Assembly: GCF_030409875.1 (NCBI RefSeq)
Contig: NZ_JAUFQR010000001.1
Coordinates: 1,116,001 to 1,180,000 of the forward strand
Source of the DNA: Chryseobacterium tructae
Lineage (GTDB): Bacteria; Bacteroidota; Bacteroidia; Flavobacteriales; Weeksellaceae
Length of the DNA stretch: 64,000 bases
Direction of reading: 5' to 3'
Shown: positions 8,159-19,202 of the stretch, in pieces
Position numbering within the stretch: the first letter of the stretch is position 1
How the letters are laid out: every line of letters starts with the position of its first letter
Program-made: the position numbers and the translations under genes
Notes under the pieces: model-generated
What the model was told of the DNA's origin: nothing
The model's input: only the letters and a program-made list of their open reading frames with translations
Database searches by the model: none

Positions 8159-11100
8159 TTACTTCACAATAATTCTTTTCAGATGTCCTTCTGAAGTTTT
8201 TACAAGGTAGACTCCTGTAGACAGATTGAATGTATTTATTGTTAAAGCATTTTTTTCTTTTCCAATTAGCTTTCCGGACATGTCATATAATTCGTAATCC
8301 TGTTTTCTGTTGAAGTATAAAGTATTTCCTTTATTGACAGGATTCGGAAATATATTGAATGTGGCTTTTTCAGATTGTATTTCATTGGTGGCCAAAGTAA
8401 GAGGAAGAGATACTTCATACATCGATAAAGTGCCGCTGATTTCATTGGCGATAATAACATAGCCTTTATGGGTAGTCGTATTTTCTGGGGCAATATAAAT
8501 AATTCCTTCAGGGCCGTTGTCACCTCCATAAGCTGAGGTAGAGCGGGAATGTTTATAATCTGTAAAAGTAGGATTGTTTGGATTCGTAATATTGTAAACC
8601 ATTACCCCTCCCGTTCTTTCCAGAGTAATGAAGGCATAAGTTGTCCGTTGATGTTTCCAAGAGCAACCCCTTCCGGCTCTGGTCCTTTTGCGCGGCTTCT
8701 GCTTTTAATGGTATTAGATTCATTATCAGCATTGAAAATCAATGGATGATTGGCTGCAATATAGCGTTCAAATTGATCTCCACTGTCATACACCTGTTGT
8801 TGAGTATCTGCATTAAAAATAGAGAACGAACGAGCTCCTAAAGCAGCGATTTCTTCAAAATCAGCATCACCATCCGTATTTCCTGTAGCAGAAGATACTC
8901 TGAATCTCCCCAGATTATGGGATGCTTTTAAAATGTTGGCATTAGGGAAAATAGCAGGATCTAAAGTATAATTGTTGGCTCCTACAGTAGTTCTTTCACT
9001 ATATCCTGACAGGTCTTTTTCATCTCCTTCATTAGCTGTTACAATATAATTGGTGCTTCCTACTTTATAATTTTGTACAGCATCTGGAAGATAATAGGCT
9101 TTTACGGGCCAGTTGGCAATAAGGATTTCACCATTATTATCTGAAGCGTCAAAACCATTCCCGGGAAGGCTCATATCTTTTTTACCCAATCCCCAGATCC
9201 TTGTAATATTCTTAGTGATAATATCAACCTCAGCAATGGCATTGTTTTCTTGAAGCGTTACCCAAGCTTTTTGGCTGTCTGCACTTACTGTGATATATTC
9301 AGGTTCCAGATCCTGAGATAAAGTATTGTTGGTTCTTACTTTTCTTAAACCGGTAGCCGTTAAAGCAGCAGCCTGAGAATCAAAATTATTAAAATTAAGG
9401 GTGGTTACGTTATTTTGGGTAAGAGTAGGAATACCGCCTGAAATATCAATGATACTGATGGTTCCCTCAGTATCTATGGTATAAGCATCATTTGGCTCTC
9501 CTTCATTGGCTGTCATTACTTTTGTTCCGTCCGGAGTAAAGGTTATCATATCCGGTAAAGCACCTACGGTTACTTGTTTCAGGAAATTTCCATTGATATC
9601 AAAGAAAACTACGGAACCGTTTTGTTGTGGATTAGTATTTGGAGATGCCGCAGCAATAATTCCATTTTTTACAGCAATACTTGTAATCCCGCCATAGGCT
9701 GCCATATTGATTGTATTAACAACCGATGGAGAAGTAGGATTACTGAAATCAATAATATCAAAAACATCTGTAAGAGAACTAATAGTAAACAATCGTTGAG
9801 TAGCCGGATCATGAACCACAATTTCCGTAGAACTGTTATTGTTTCCGGAAGGATCAAAACTTCCTATATAATTCAGTTTAATTTCATTGGAAGGAACTGG
9901 TGCAGGCTTATCATTATCTACAATGAAAATAGTTGCAGAATTGTCCCCTGAGATTGTAGCTCCCGTTGGGCTTTCAAGGCTTACTACAAAATATTCTGCT
10001 TTTTGTTCTTCCAAGGTATCATCAATAATAGGGATATTAACTGTATAGCTTGATGTAGAAGAATCTATATTGATGGTTTGATTTGTTAAAGTAAAATCAT
10101 TGCTATCCGCTGTACTGAAAGGAGCCGGTTTTACAACAAGATTTACTGTTGCTGCAGAAGGATTTGCTACATTAATTTTGAAAGCTAATGTTCCGGCATT
10201 TTCATTCACTTTGATGAAATTTTTCTCAAGAGAGATAGAAGTTCCGGCGGTTGTAAATGTAGTAGATGCTACTGTGGTTATAGCATTATCGTTAACATCC
10301 TCAACAGTATTAGGTTTAAGAGCCAGATAATACGCCTGGCCCGGCAATAAGCCGGAAGTAGGGATGATAGTGATGGTGTTACTGCTAAAAGCGGTTGTAA
10401 AGGGAACTTGTGTACCTGTAGCGTTTCCAAGGCGGAATTCTACAAGATTTTGTGCATTAGAATCGTTTATCGCGGAGTTGTCTGTTAATCTTACATTTTC
10501 ATTAAAGGAAATAGTAGGATTAACGGTCGTTGAAGCATTATTGGTATTGTTGGCAGGAAGGAAGGTGGTTGTAGGTGGAGTAGTGTCAACGCCTCCTGTC
10601 GGTGTTGCATCCACCGTAAAATTATCAAAACGGTTATTGCCTCCTGTTCCGCCCCCTGTTACAGAGAATTCAACCTTTAATTTAAAATTAGGATTATTGG
10701 AAACTCCTGCCACTGTGGAGAAATCAAAACTAATTAATTGCGGATTGACATCCTGGGGAGCAACTGTTTGGTACGGAATAAAAGTAGTTCCGTCTGTTGT
10801 ATATGACCATGCTTGGGTTCCTGCTCCCTGCCCGGATCTTCTTGTTGTAAATTTTACAATGATATTATTGTAGCCCGTTGTTGGCAGATTAAACTGTAAT
10901 GCACCACCAATAGGATTGTTGAATCTTAAATGTGTTCCGGATGCATCTCCGTTTCTGGCATTTAAATTATCAATATTAAAATTTTGTCCGGTGCCACCAG
11001 CGAAATCTATCGCGCTTGTGCCACCAGATAAGGATATTAGAGAACCGTTAATCAATGTAACTGAAGGAGTAGTAATGGCTGCTTCAGAAGCATTATTGTT

Positions 11101-11196
11101 AAAATTCCAGTAATGGATAAGTGTCTGCCCGAAAAGCCCAGTCTGAAAAAAGAATGCGGCAATGACGGACCCTTTTAAAAGGTAGTTGTTGATCAT
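8159..11196 (-). CDS. Choice-of-anchor I protein with T9SS sorting domain (frameshifted in this sequence)
   Basis: Two frames (864 and 147 residues) form one secreted protein of about 1012 residues. In order there are a signal peptide (GSVIAAFFFQTGLFGQ), a jelly-roll-like region, a Big_5-type Ig domain (about 200-315; PTISFNENVRLTDNS), a Calx-beta domain (about 318-430) and a long beta-propeller-like choice-of-anchor I domain (MITFTPDGTKVMTANEGEPN). The end is a type A Por/T9SS sorting domain (FNIFPNPVNKG, then STGVYLVKTSEGHLKRIIVK), so the protein is exported by type IX secretion and probably anchored on the surface. The break lies at 8637-8642. Adding one base there converts QLMPSLLWKEREG-stop into a frame reading YAFITLERTGGVMVYNITN, which fits the family. 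A sequencing deletion is likelier than decay. Confidence 0.85.
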
Positions 11197-11329
11197 TTTT
11201 GACTTTAATTAGATAAATACAAAAATGAACTTTATGTTTCGTAATTATTTTAATAGAATTTTAAGAAATGTTTAAAAAATAGGTCTGTTTCTGATAGAAG
11301 ATCAAATAATGGTGTAGTTTAAGATTCAG

Positions 11330-11479
11330 CTATTTTGTAACCTTGCCGGAAAAATTTAGCATTGTTCCGGATTTAGCATTTTCCAAAGGATGTTTCTGCA
11401 TGTAGAAATATCCTGAAACTGCAGTTACAACCAAGAGTACAAAAACAACCAGAACAATTCTTTTTAACATGTCTCTCAT
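11330..11479 (-). CDS. Small single-pass membrane protein, coupled to the upstream SDR gene
   Basis: This 49-residue frame starts MRDMLKRIVLVVFVLLVVTA, with one hydrophobic helix (about residues 7-24) followed by a short polar tail (MQKHPLENAKSGTML). Its ATG (11479-11477) overlaps the TGA of the upstream gene (11478-11476) in an ATGA junction, a strong sign of translational coupling and the main reason to believe the gene is real. The function is unknown. It is probably an inner-membrane microprotein. Confidence 0.6.
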   Translation of the reverse strand: MRDMLKRIVLVVFVLLVVTAVSGYFYMQKHPLENAKSGTMLNFSGKVTK

Positions 11480-12129
11480 ATCGCTAAATTTTTAATATCT
11501 CTAATTTCTAAAGTTGAAGAAGGATATCCTTTTTTTACAGTATTGATCATCGCTTTTCCAACCTCGTGTAAAGTTAGTGATTTTGATGGTAAAAAAATAG
11601 GAAAAAACCAAATAAAAGGTTTGAAAAACCATTTTACATGTATTTGGCCTTCAACAGGTTTCATAAATCCGGGTCTGAAATTGTAAGCCGCTTTAAAATT
11701 CATTTTTTTCAAAGCATTTTCTGTGCTGCCTTTTACTCTTGCCCACATCAATTTTCCGCTTTCTGTACTGTCGGTGCTAGCTCCGGATACATAATTGAAT
11801 ACCATTTCCGGATTTTGGTGTAAGACAGCTTGTGCAAAATGTAGGGTTGTATCATACGTAATTCTGGTATAATCTTCTTCATTCATTCCCACACTACTGA
11901 TTCCGGCACAAAAGAAACAGGCATCATACCCTTTAAGATTTTCATCATTGATATCGATGGATAAAAAATCAGAAACAATATATTCTTTCAGTTTTGGATG
12001 TTCTTTCCCTGACGGTTTTCGGCTGACACTAAGGATTTCAGAAATATTCGGATTTCCAAGGCATTCCATTAAAACACCTTCACCTACCATTCCTGTAGCT
12101 CCAGTAAGAATTATTTTGATTGAGTTCAT
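11476..12129 (-). CDS. NAD(P)-binding atypical short-chain dehydrogenase/epimerase-like protein
   Basis: The 217-residue protein opens with the Rossmann glycine motif LTGATGMVGEGVLMECL (G-x-x-G-x-x-G). Further segments are ACFFCAGISSVGM and FNYVSGASTDSTESGKLMWA. The usual Y-x-x-x-K is replaced by a W-A-x-x-K context, as in atypical SDRs related to oxidoreductase HTATIP2/YbjT. It is expected to bind NAD(P)H in the cytoplasm; no substrate can be assigned. It has the same strand as, and a 4-base overlap with, the mini membrane protein gene downstream. Confidence 0.82.
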   Translation of the reverse strand: MNSIKIILTGATGMVGEGVLMECLGNPNISEILSVSRKPSGKEHPKLKEYIVSDFLSIDINDENLKGYDACFFCAGISSVGMNEEDYTRITYDTTLHFAQAVLHQNPEMVFNYVSGASTDSTESGKLMWARVKGSTENALKKMNFKAAYNFRPGFMKPVEGQIHVKWFFKPFIWFFPIFLPSKSLTLHEVGKAMINTVKKGYPSSTLEIRDIKNLAI

Positions 12130-12450
12130 TGTTTTGCTATTGATAGTTGTATGACGGATGAGAGTGGGGAATTACTTTATTTTTTTTAGATAAAGTAAAA
12201 AATAATTGTTATTATACAACTATTATCAGCGCGCATATCAGCATCAATAGGAGCGGGCTTTAGCCCGCTCAATAAATAAAAAAAACAATTCCATTGGCTT
12301 CAGCCAAAACCTAAAATACGGTGTATTGAAGGGGCGTATTTCTGTTTATAATGATGGAGAGATTGCACGGCTATGTTTGCAATGAAGGCTGAAAATTGTA
12401 AGAAAAAGAAATATTATAGCCCTGATGTTCTATGTTAATTTGCAAATTAT
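12130..12450. other. Gene-free stretch between SDR gene and IS110 remnant
   Basis: I find no supportable gene here. The stretch holds the two tandem hairpins listed separately (12251-12307) and AT-rich sequence up to the IS110 remnant. Confidence 0.5.
12251..12307. repeat. Tandem palindromes (GGGCTTTAGCCC / TTGGCTTCAGCCAA type)
   Basis: A perfect inverted repeat GAGCGGGCT-TT-AGCCCGCTC (12251-12270) is followed 23 bases later by TTGGCT-TC-AGCCAA (12294-12307). Such paired GGCTTTAGCC hairpins are frequent intergenic repeats in flavobacterial genomes. Only one copy lies in this window, so the repeat status is inferred from general knowledge. Confidence 0.5.
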
Positions 12451-13447
12451 TTAAGTTAAAATTTTATCTTTTATATAATCAGAATTATAAGGGACTTTGT
12501 TTTTAACTACTCCAAAGCATATTCTTAAAAGTTTATTGCATACAGCGATGAGTGCTGCTTTTTTAGGTTTTCCTTTAGCTAACAACCTTAAATAAAGTTC
12601 TTTACAATGGGGATTGTGTTTAATCGCCGTCCATGAACACACATACAATAAACTTCGTATATGAGTCTTGGAAGTGCGACATTTTCCAGGAGAATACGAT
12701 TTTTTTCCAGATTGATATATTCTAGGAGCTAAACCAAAATACTTAACTAATGATTGTGCTGAATTAAAATTTTTAAATCCTGAAGTAGCCGTCATCAATT
12801 GTAAAGAGGTTTTTTCTCCAATTCCGGAAAACGGACTGTATAAGTTCTTTAGTTTTTCTTAAAGTCTTTATCCTGAAGTTGGGGAAGGCGCTTTTCTACT
12901 TCTTTGATTTCTTTATCCAAATGCTTAAGCTTTCTTTCATAATGCTTCTCAGTATCTGGATTAATTTGTGAATGGTAGCGTAATGCTTTAAGTCTTGCAG
13001 CATAACGTCGCTTCTCCTCTTCGAGATCAGTCAGAAGTTTGATCTCCTGATCCAGATATTCTATCTCCATGCTTTTGGGTACATAAAGAGCGGGGCTGAA
13101 CATCTCTCCATAGAGCCTGATTAATCTGGCATCTTCCGCATCTGTTTTTTACTGATTATATTTTTTTCATTCTTGCAAAAATGCTTTACAGACATACAAT
13201 TGATCAGACTTACTTCTAATCCATGGCTCAAGGATAAATGAAGAATACGGCTGCTGAAATTCCCGGTTGCTTCAATAACAAGGCTATACTCTTGGGATGA
13301 TATTTTTTTCTTATAAAAAGAAAGAATCGAACGCTGGTTATTTTTCTATATTGAAAAACACATTCTTGATTTTTGTTCATTAATAAAGCTTAGCGTTAAA
13401 AAAATTTAGCGCCAACATCAACACCGATAACTTTTTTGATATTTTTT
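12451..13447 (-). pseudogene. Degenerate IS110-family transposase (DEDD recombinase)
   Basis: Pieces of one transposase are readable in different frames. At the N-terminus is KKVIGVDVGA (near 13440), then LVIEATGNFSSRIL (near 13290) and KTDAEDARLIRLYGE (near 13130): the three signatures of the IS110 RuvC-like DEDD domain. A coiled-coil segment follows (12849-13103). The C-terminal Transposase_20 domain is at 12451-12798 (SAQSLVKYFGLAPRIYQSGK, SLLYVCSWTAIKHN). At least three frame breaks separate these blocks, so no intact transposase is encoded. IS110 elements lack long terminal inverted repeats and recombine under guidance of a bridge RNA from their non-coding end, which would lie at about 13448-13650. 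Confidence 0.85.
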
Positions 13448-13548
13448 TGACATAAGCAATGACTTTATTAAAGAGGTTTTTTCTTCTGATCCATCATGGT
13501 AAAAAGTTATTACCAAACAATGTTCTATCCGGATTTAGAAGAAAAACA

Positions 13549-13616
13549 GCAGCAGGGGGGGATAAAATCAGGGGCGATATCTAGTATCTGAGAAGCGTCT
13601 GCCTTAATCCTGCTGC
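13549..13616 (-). ncRNA. Possible remnant of an IS110 non-coding (bridge RNA-like) end
   Basis: The 9-base arms AGCAGCAGG / CCTGCTGCT close a loop of about 50 bases. On the minus strand this lies upstream of the decayed IS110 coding region, where elements of this family encode their bridge RNA. Only position and structure support the call, and the element is defective. Confidence 0.25.
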
Positions 13617-13770
13617 TTTTACTCTTTAGGTTTAATTTTTACACTAATTTACTCAAGTATTTTAAGTAATGTAAACTTACCATTATAGCGGCATCCTTTT
13701 TCTGCTTTGGGTTTGAAAGGTGCAGGCGAAAAAGATAAAGCGGAAAGCAGGAAATAGCTTCTAAAAAAAC

Positions 13771-13796
13771 AAAACCGGACGAAAACTGTCCGGTTT
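13771..13796 (-). terminator. Terminator of the ppk1-ppx operon
   Basis: AAAACCGGAC-GAAAACT-GTCCGGTTTT is a stable hairpin with T residues on the minus-strand side. It lies 23 bases after the ppx stop. Confidence 0.8.
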
Positions 13797-13818
13797 TAAT
13801 GAAATTATGCTTTAAAAA

Positions 13819-14702
13819 CTATTTCTTATGTTGTAATTTACTGTAAATATTTTGGATCAAACCATCTGCTACAGAGATTTTCGGAACAAAAATTTTATTA
13901 ATATCCGACCAGGCCATTACATTATTGAAAATACTCAGGGCATGCACCAATACATCGGCTCTATCTTCCCTTAGACTATATTGGGTCATTCTCTCTTCTA
14001 CTGAAAGTTCATTGAATTCTTTGTGAACCTTTTTCAGATGAGATAATGACATGGGCTTTCCGTCTTTGGTTTTGCTCATGGAGAATACTTTATTGATGTT
14101 TCCTCCTGACCCAATGGCTACAATCGGTTTTTTGCTGACAATATTTTTTTTGATCTCGTCCTTCATTTCTTTCCAGTTATCTAAGGTAACCAGATTGTTG
14201 AGAAGACGGATTGTTCCGATATTGAACGATCTTTCATAGAGCATTTTACCATTTTCATAGAATGTAAGCTCTGTGGAACCACCACCTACATCAATGTATA
14301 AATAGGCAAATTCTTTGTCAAGACCTTCAGCGACATGATTTTCATAAATTAGAGTTGCTTCTTCATCTCCTGAAATGATCTCAATATTAATTCCGGAAGC
14401 TTCCTTTACCTGCCTGATAATTTCATCACCATTGGCGGCATCACGCATAGCACTGGTAGCACAGGCTCTGTAATGGTCTACTTTATAGATCTTCATCAGA
14501 TCACCGAAGATCTTCATGGAATCTACGACCATTTTTCTCTTTCGGGGCCTATCTTTCCGATGGTAAACACATCCATACCTAATCTCAGAGGAATTCTCAG
14601 AAGATTCAGTTTGATGAATTCTGGTTTTCTATTGTTTATTTTTACTTCATTAATGAGAAGTCTGGCGGCATTACTTCCTATGTCTATTGCTGCGATCTTC
14701 AT
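13819..14702 (-). CDS. Ppx/GppA-family exopolyphosphatase (frameshifted in this sequence)
   Basis: The corrected product has 294 residues. It begins [20 protein letters not shown] (actin-like phosphate 1 loop) and has the second phosphate-binding loop [13 protein letters not shown] and the middle segment [14 protein letters not shown]. It belongs to the ASKHA Ppx/GppA phosphatases, which degrade polyphosphate or (p)ppGpp. A deletion of one A in a run at 14532-14536 splits the gene after GKIGPEREK; adding it rejoins the two frames exactly. The start codon overlaps the ppk1 stop (ATGA at 14702-14699), so polyphosphate synthesis and breakdown are coupled in one operon. Confidence 0.88.
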
Positions 14703-16770
14703 TTTTTGCTTGTTTTAGCTTTTAAATATTTATAGGTTTCTATTTGCGATCGACATTCTTTTTTATCATTCCTTATATATTCATTGCTCAGCTTTTTGTC
14801 TAAAATCCTTGCTTTTACATTATCATGGAGTTGGATATCAAGAATATCTTTTAATTCTTTTTTAAGGTTCTTGTCGGTTATTTTAGCTGCAGCTTCAATT
14901 CTATAATCAAGATTTCTGGTCATCCAGTCGGCGGAAGAAATATACATATCTTCAGCACCCTTATTGTAGAAATACATAACTCTGGCATGTTCCAGATATT
15001 CGTCTACAATACTAATGGCTTTAATTTTCTCTTTAAATTCTTTTTGGTTAACGGCACAGTAAATTCCTCTTACAATCAGTCGAATGGTTACTCCTACGGT
15101 GGCAGCATCGTATAGTTTTTCTATTAATAATCTGTCACTTAATGAATTAACTTTAACGATGATCTCTGCTTTTCTTCCTGCTTTAGCTTCTTCAATCTCC
15201 TTATCAATATGGTGAACAATCTTTTCACGCATAAATTGGGGGCAAACTAATAAATTTTTACAAGTTTTCAAAATCGGAAGGAAATCATCTTTCGGTTTTT
15301 TCAGTATATTGAACACTTTATTGATGTCTGCCATAATGCCTCGGTCAGAAGTCAGAAGCAAATGATCACCATAAATTCTTGCTGTTTTTTCATTAAAATT
15401 CCCGGTACTTACAAATCCATATTGGATGGTTTTGTTGTGAGCTCTCTTTTTAATCACACAAAGCTTGGCATGAACTTTTTTGCCCGGCAGTCCAATAAGT
15501 ACGGTAATTCCTTCCGGTTCCAGCATTTCTTTCCATTCCAGATTCGATTCCTCATCAAACCTTGCCTGGAGTTCAAGCATTACAGTAACTTCTTTCCCAT
15601 TTCTTGCCGCATAGATTAATGCATTACTGATCTTTGAGTTGCTGGCCAGTCTGTACGCTGTGATCTGTATCGATTTTACATCCGGATCCATAGCTGCTTC
15701 ACGCAGAAGATCAATCACCGGATTGTATTTATGGTAAGGGAAAGTAAGAAGTACATCTTCTTTCATGATAACATCTGTCACTCTTTCCCCATGTTCAAAT
15801 GCCTGATGAGTGAAAGAAGTTCGTTCCACAGGTCTTTCGTACTTTCGAAAACATCAGGAAAGTCCATGAAATGTTTGAAATTGTGAATCTTTCCTCCCGG
15901 AATAATACTGTCCTTCTTCGTTAAGTTCAGCTTTCTGATCAAAAGTTCCAGCAAAGCCTTATCCATATCTTTATCAAAAACAAATCGGGTAGGTTTCCCT
16001 TTTCTACGGTTTTTGAGTCCTTTTTCTATTTTTTCTGCGAAATTGGTTCGAATGTCATTGTCAAGATCCAGTTCTGCATCTTTGGTTACTTTAAAAGCAT
16101 TAGCTGCAAATTCATCATATCCGAAATAAGAGAAAATGTGTGGTAAATTGAAGGTAATTACATCTTCCAGAAGCATTACATTTTTTTCTTCAGGATCTTC
16201 AGTAGGAAGTAATACAAATCGTCCTACAAAACGGGAAGGAATTTCGATAATGGCATAGTTGCTAGAATATTGCCAGTCTTTCTTCCTCATGGCAACCCCA
16301 AGATAGAGACTCTTATCTCTCATGTAAGGCATTGGAGTATTCTCATGAAGAAGGATTGGAATCACATTGGATTCAACCACTTCATCAAAATAGTTTCGGA
16401 CAAAATCCTTTTGTTGTGCAGTTAGATTTCTGGAATTCTTAATGAAAACCTTATGATCCGCCATTTCGGTCTGGATCTTTTTCCATGTTTTATCGAAATT
16501 CAGCTGCTGGCTCATTACTATTTCATTGATTCGCTGAAGAATTTTGGAAGGTGGCTGGTAAAAGGATTCGGCAATAACCTTTTCCTTAAAATCCATAGCA
16601 CGCTTTAATCCGGCAACACGTACCCGGAAGAACTCATCCAGGTTGTTGGAGAAGATTCCAAGAAAACGTATTCTTAAATGTAAAGGAACTTTTTCATCCA
16701 TGGCTTCCTGTAAAACCCTTTCATTAAAGGCTAACCATGTAATATCTCGTGGATTAAAGTGTAATGACAT
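14699..16770 (-). CDS. ppk1: Polyphosphate kinase 1 (frameshifted in this sequence)
   Basis: The corrected product has 690 residues, the usual PPK1 length. The N domain starts with [19 protein letters not shown], followed by the helical hairpin domain. The two C-terminal phospholipase D-like domains carry [15 protein letters not shown] and [11 protein letters not shown], whose histidine is phosphorylated during chain growth. The second catalytic half contains [16 protein letters not shown]. It makes polyphosphate reversibly from ATP. One A is missing from the run at 15835-15837: with it restored the junction reads [15 protein letters not shown] instead of stopping. The first gene of the operon, it is translationally coupled to ppx. 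Confidence 0.93.
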
Positions 16771-17193
16771 TCTAAATGTGTATATTTTATCAAAAGTAAT
16801 AATTCGTACAGATTCTGTCTCTATTTCTTAGGTTAAACTTTGATTAATTTTAACAATCAAAAAAGATCTCTTTCTATTGATGGATATTACTAACTTTTCT
16901 GGCAGCATTCTATTGATATTTATCCATTAAGTATTATTCATAGAATACGATTAATTTGTCTTATGTATTCCATGTAGTGTGATTTATTTGTGCCGTTTTA
17001 TTATATTATGAACATAAACACTAAAACAACACAAATGATATACTTTCTAATCTCCTCTGCATGAGGTATTCCTGCATTATCCCTCATAAGCTATTCTAGC
17101 TTATAGAAGGGAAAACTAGCTATCAGACATTCAACGAATACTAAAGAAGTCTCTTTTTGGGGAGACTGGAAAAATATTTTTAAAAACACACAA
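16771..17193. other. Intergenic region between divergent ppk1 and vgrG
   Basis: No gene or clear RNA is visible in 423 AT-rich bases. The stretch must contain the divergent promoters of the polyphosphate operon and of the vgrG cassette, but I cannot fix their elements with confidence. Confidence 0.4.
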
Positions 17194-19166
17194 ATGAAAA
17201 GTAAAACTATTGAAAATGAAATTCCCTCCAATGAGGGGTATTCAAAATTAAAAAAAGCAGCCTTTGTACAAGAGAGCAATGCTAAAAGTATTTCTGATCA
17301 TCAGTTGGCAGGAATCAATCGGGTGGTAAAACTTGAAGTTCATGCCAATGGAAAGGCTGTTGCTCATTTCAAACATTTCAAATTGATCCAAAGTGCTACG
17401 AAACATCATGAATTTGAAATTATCCTTGCCCATGACAGCCTGGAAAACAGACAGACTCAAAATCTGGAAGATGCTCATAAACTGCTGGGAAAAAGATTGA
17501 CCGCTACTTTCTCTTATAAAGATGTTGAAAATACTCCCAGTATGTCATTCGTAGGAGTGATTACTCAGGTAGGATTTAGCCGGGAAAAGACAAGTCTGGG
17601 AGATATTGTTCTTAAAGGGCAAAGTCCAACGATTTTGCTCGATGGAGCTCCTCACACTCAGAGTTTTGGCGGGAATCAACCAGTGAATATGGGAATTATT
17701 GCCAATGAAGTGATCAAACAGGGATTAGACCGTTCTGAGTTTGATTTTAATATTGATACTCATGACAACTCCCAGATCCTGTACAGCAGCCAATATGAAG
17801 AAACCCATTACAATTATCTGGCAAGGATGGCTGAAGCTTATGGAGAACAGTTCTTTTATGATGGGTATGTTCTCCACTTTGGAAAGCTTCCCAAATCCGG
17901 TAGTCAGCATATCCAATTAATCGAAGGAAGTAATGTAAATGACGTAAAAATAGAACTCAAAGCTGTACCTATTAAACCTCAGTTTTATGGGTATAACAGT
18001 AATGAAAATGAAAAATTAACCTCGGGAGATACTTCTGTAAAACACCTTGGAGATCTGGCCAAAACGGCTTATAACAATAATGACAAAATTTATAAAACAC
18101 CTTCTTTAAAGGTTGCTCCCATCAGGGCAGTCACTCATCTCGATGTAGAATATTCGCAAAAGAGTGCGTCTGGAAGTAAAGCTGTAGAAGTGATGAATGT
18201 TTCAGGTTCTGCTTCCATTCCATTCCTTCATCCGGGATGTGTAGCAGATATCAAAATACGCGAGCAGGATTCCAATAAAACCCGTCATCTTACTACACTT
18301 ATGATTACTGAAACAGTTCATGAGGTAAATGCCCGAGGGTATTATACCGGAAGCTTTGAAGCGATAGCCGAAGGAACAGGATATATGCCTCAGCCGGAGT
18401 TTTATACTCCAAGACCGGAACCTCAGATTGCAACGGTGGTTTCCAATACAGATCCTTCAGGACAAGGAAGGATCAGCGTAAAGTTTGAATGGCAGCTGAA
18501 TGAAACCACTGACTTTATCCGCATGATGAGCCCTGATGCAGGCGGAACGAATCAGATTACGCAAATAGAGGCTATGTAGCCATCCCTGAAGTGGGAGATC
18601 AGGTTATGGTAAATTTCCAACACGGACATCCTGACAGACCTTTTGTCATGGGAGCTATGTTTCACGGGGGAACAGGTCTTGGCGGCGGAGTCAATAATCA
18701 TATGCGCTCTATACAAACCAAGTCCGGAATAAAAATTCTGATGAATGATAACGAAGGAAGTGCCAACATCATTGATCCAAGCGGAAATAATTACCTGATG
18801 GACGGGCAGGGAAATATTATCATGACTGCACCCAACGATATTACCTTCAATGCAGGTGGTAACTTATCTATTAATGTGGGACAAAATATGAGTACAACCG
18901 TTCAGATGAACTCCAGCGAATCTATCGGGGTCAATAAATCCCTGAGCGTAGGCATGATGAATATGCTGACCGTAGGAAAAGATTTTGTCACCAATGTGAT
19001 TGGAAAACTTACCCATTATGTAAAAGGAGATATGGAAACTTATGGTAAAAAAGAGCATAAAACTATTTCTCTGGAAGAAATGCAGGTAAGCAGTGGAAAT
19101 AAAATAGAACATCACGCAGAAAAGGAACTAAACAACAACAGCAATGAGAAATCTAAAAACCACTAA
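17194..19166 (+). CDS. vgrG: Type VI secretion VgrG spike protein (frameshifted in this sequence)
   Basis: The corrected product has 657 residues. The N-terminal part (about 1-380) is the phage gp27-like base, with EVIKQGLDRSEFDFNIDTHD and YEETHYNYLARMAEAYGEQF. The gp5-like OB fold follows at about 405-490 (GQGRISVKFEWQ, then the repaired segment NRGYVAIPEVGDQVMVNFQ). The C-terminal part is a needle of short beta repeats (IIMTAPNDITFNAGGNLSIN). It forms the trimeric tip of the T6SS needle and carries effectors. One A is missing at 18563-18565. The lipase effector gene and its probable immunity genes follow directly, the classic vgrG-effector-immunity order; no other T6SS structural gene is in the window. 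Confidence 0.9.
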
Positions 19167-19202
19167 TCAACTTAGTAAGGAAAACATTTTAATACCGCTA
19201 TC

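Noticed and set aside
9506..10873. Several plus-strand open frames inside the choice-of-anchor gene
   Set aside because: They are shadows of the minus-strand gene, rich in Val, Thr and Phe, without starts or family features.
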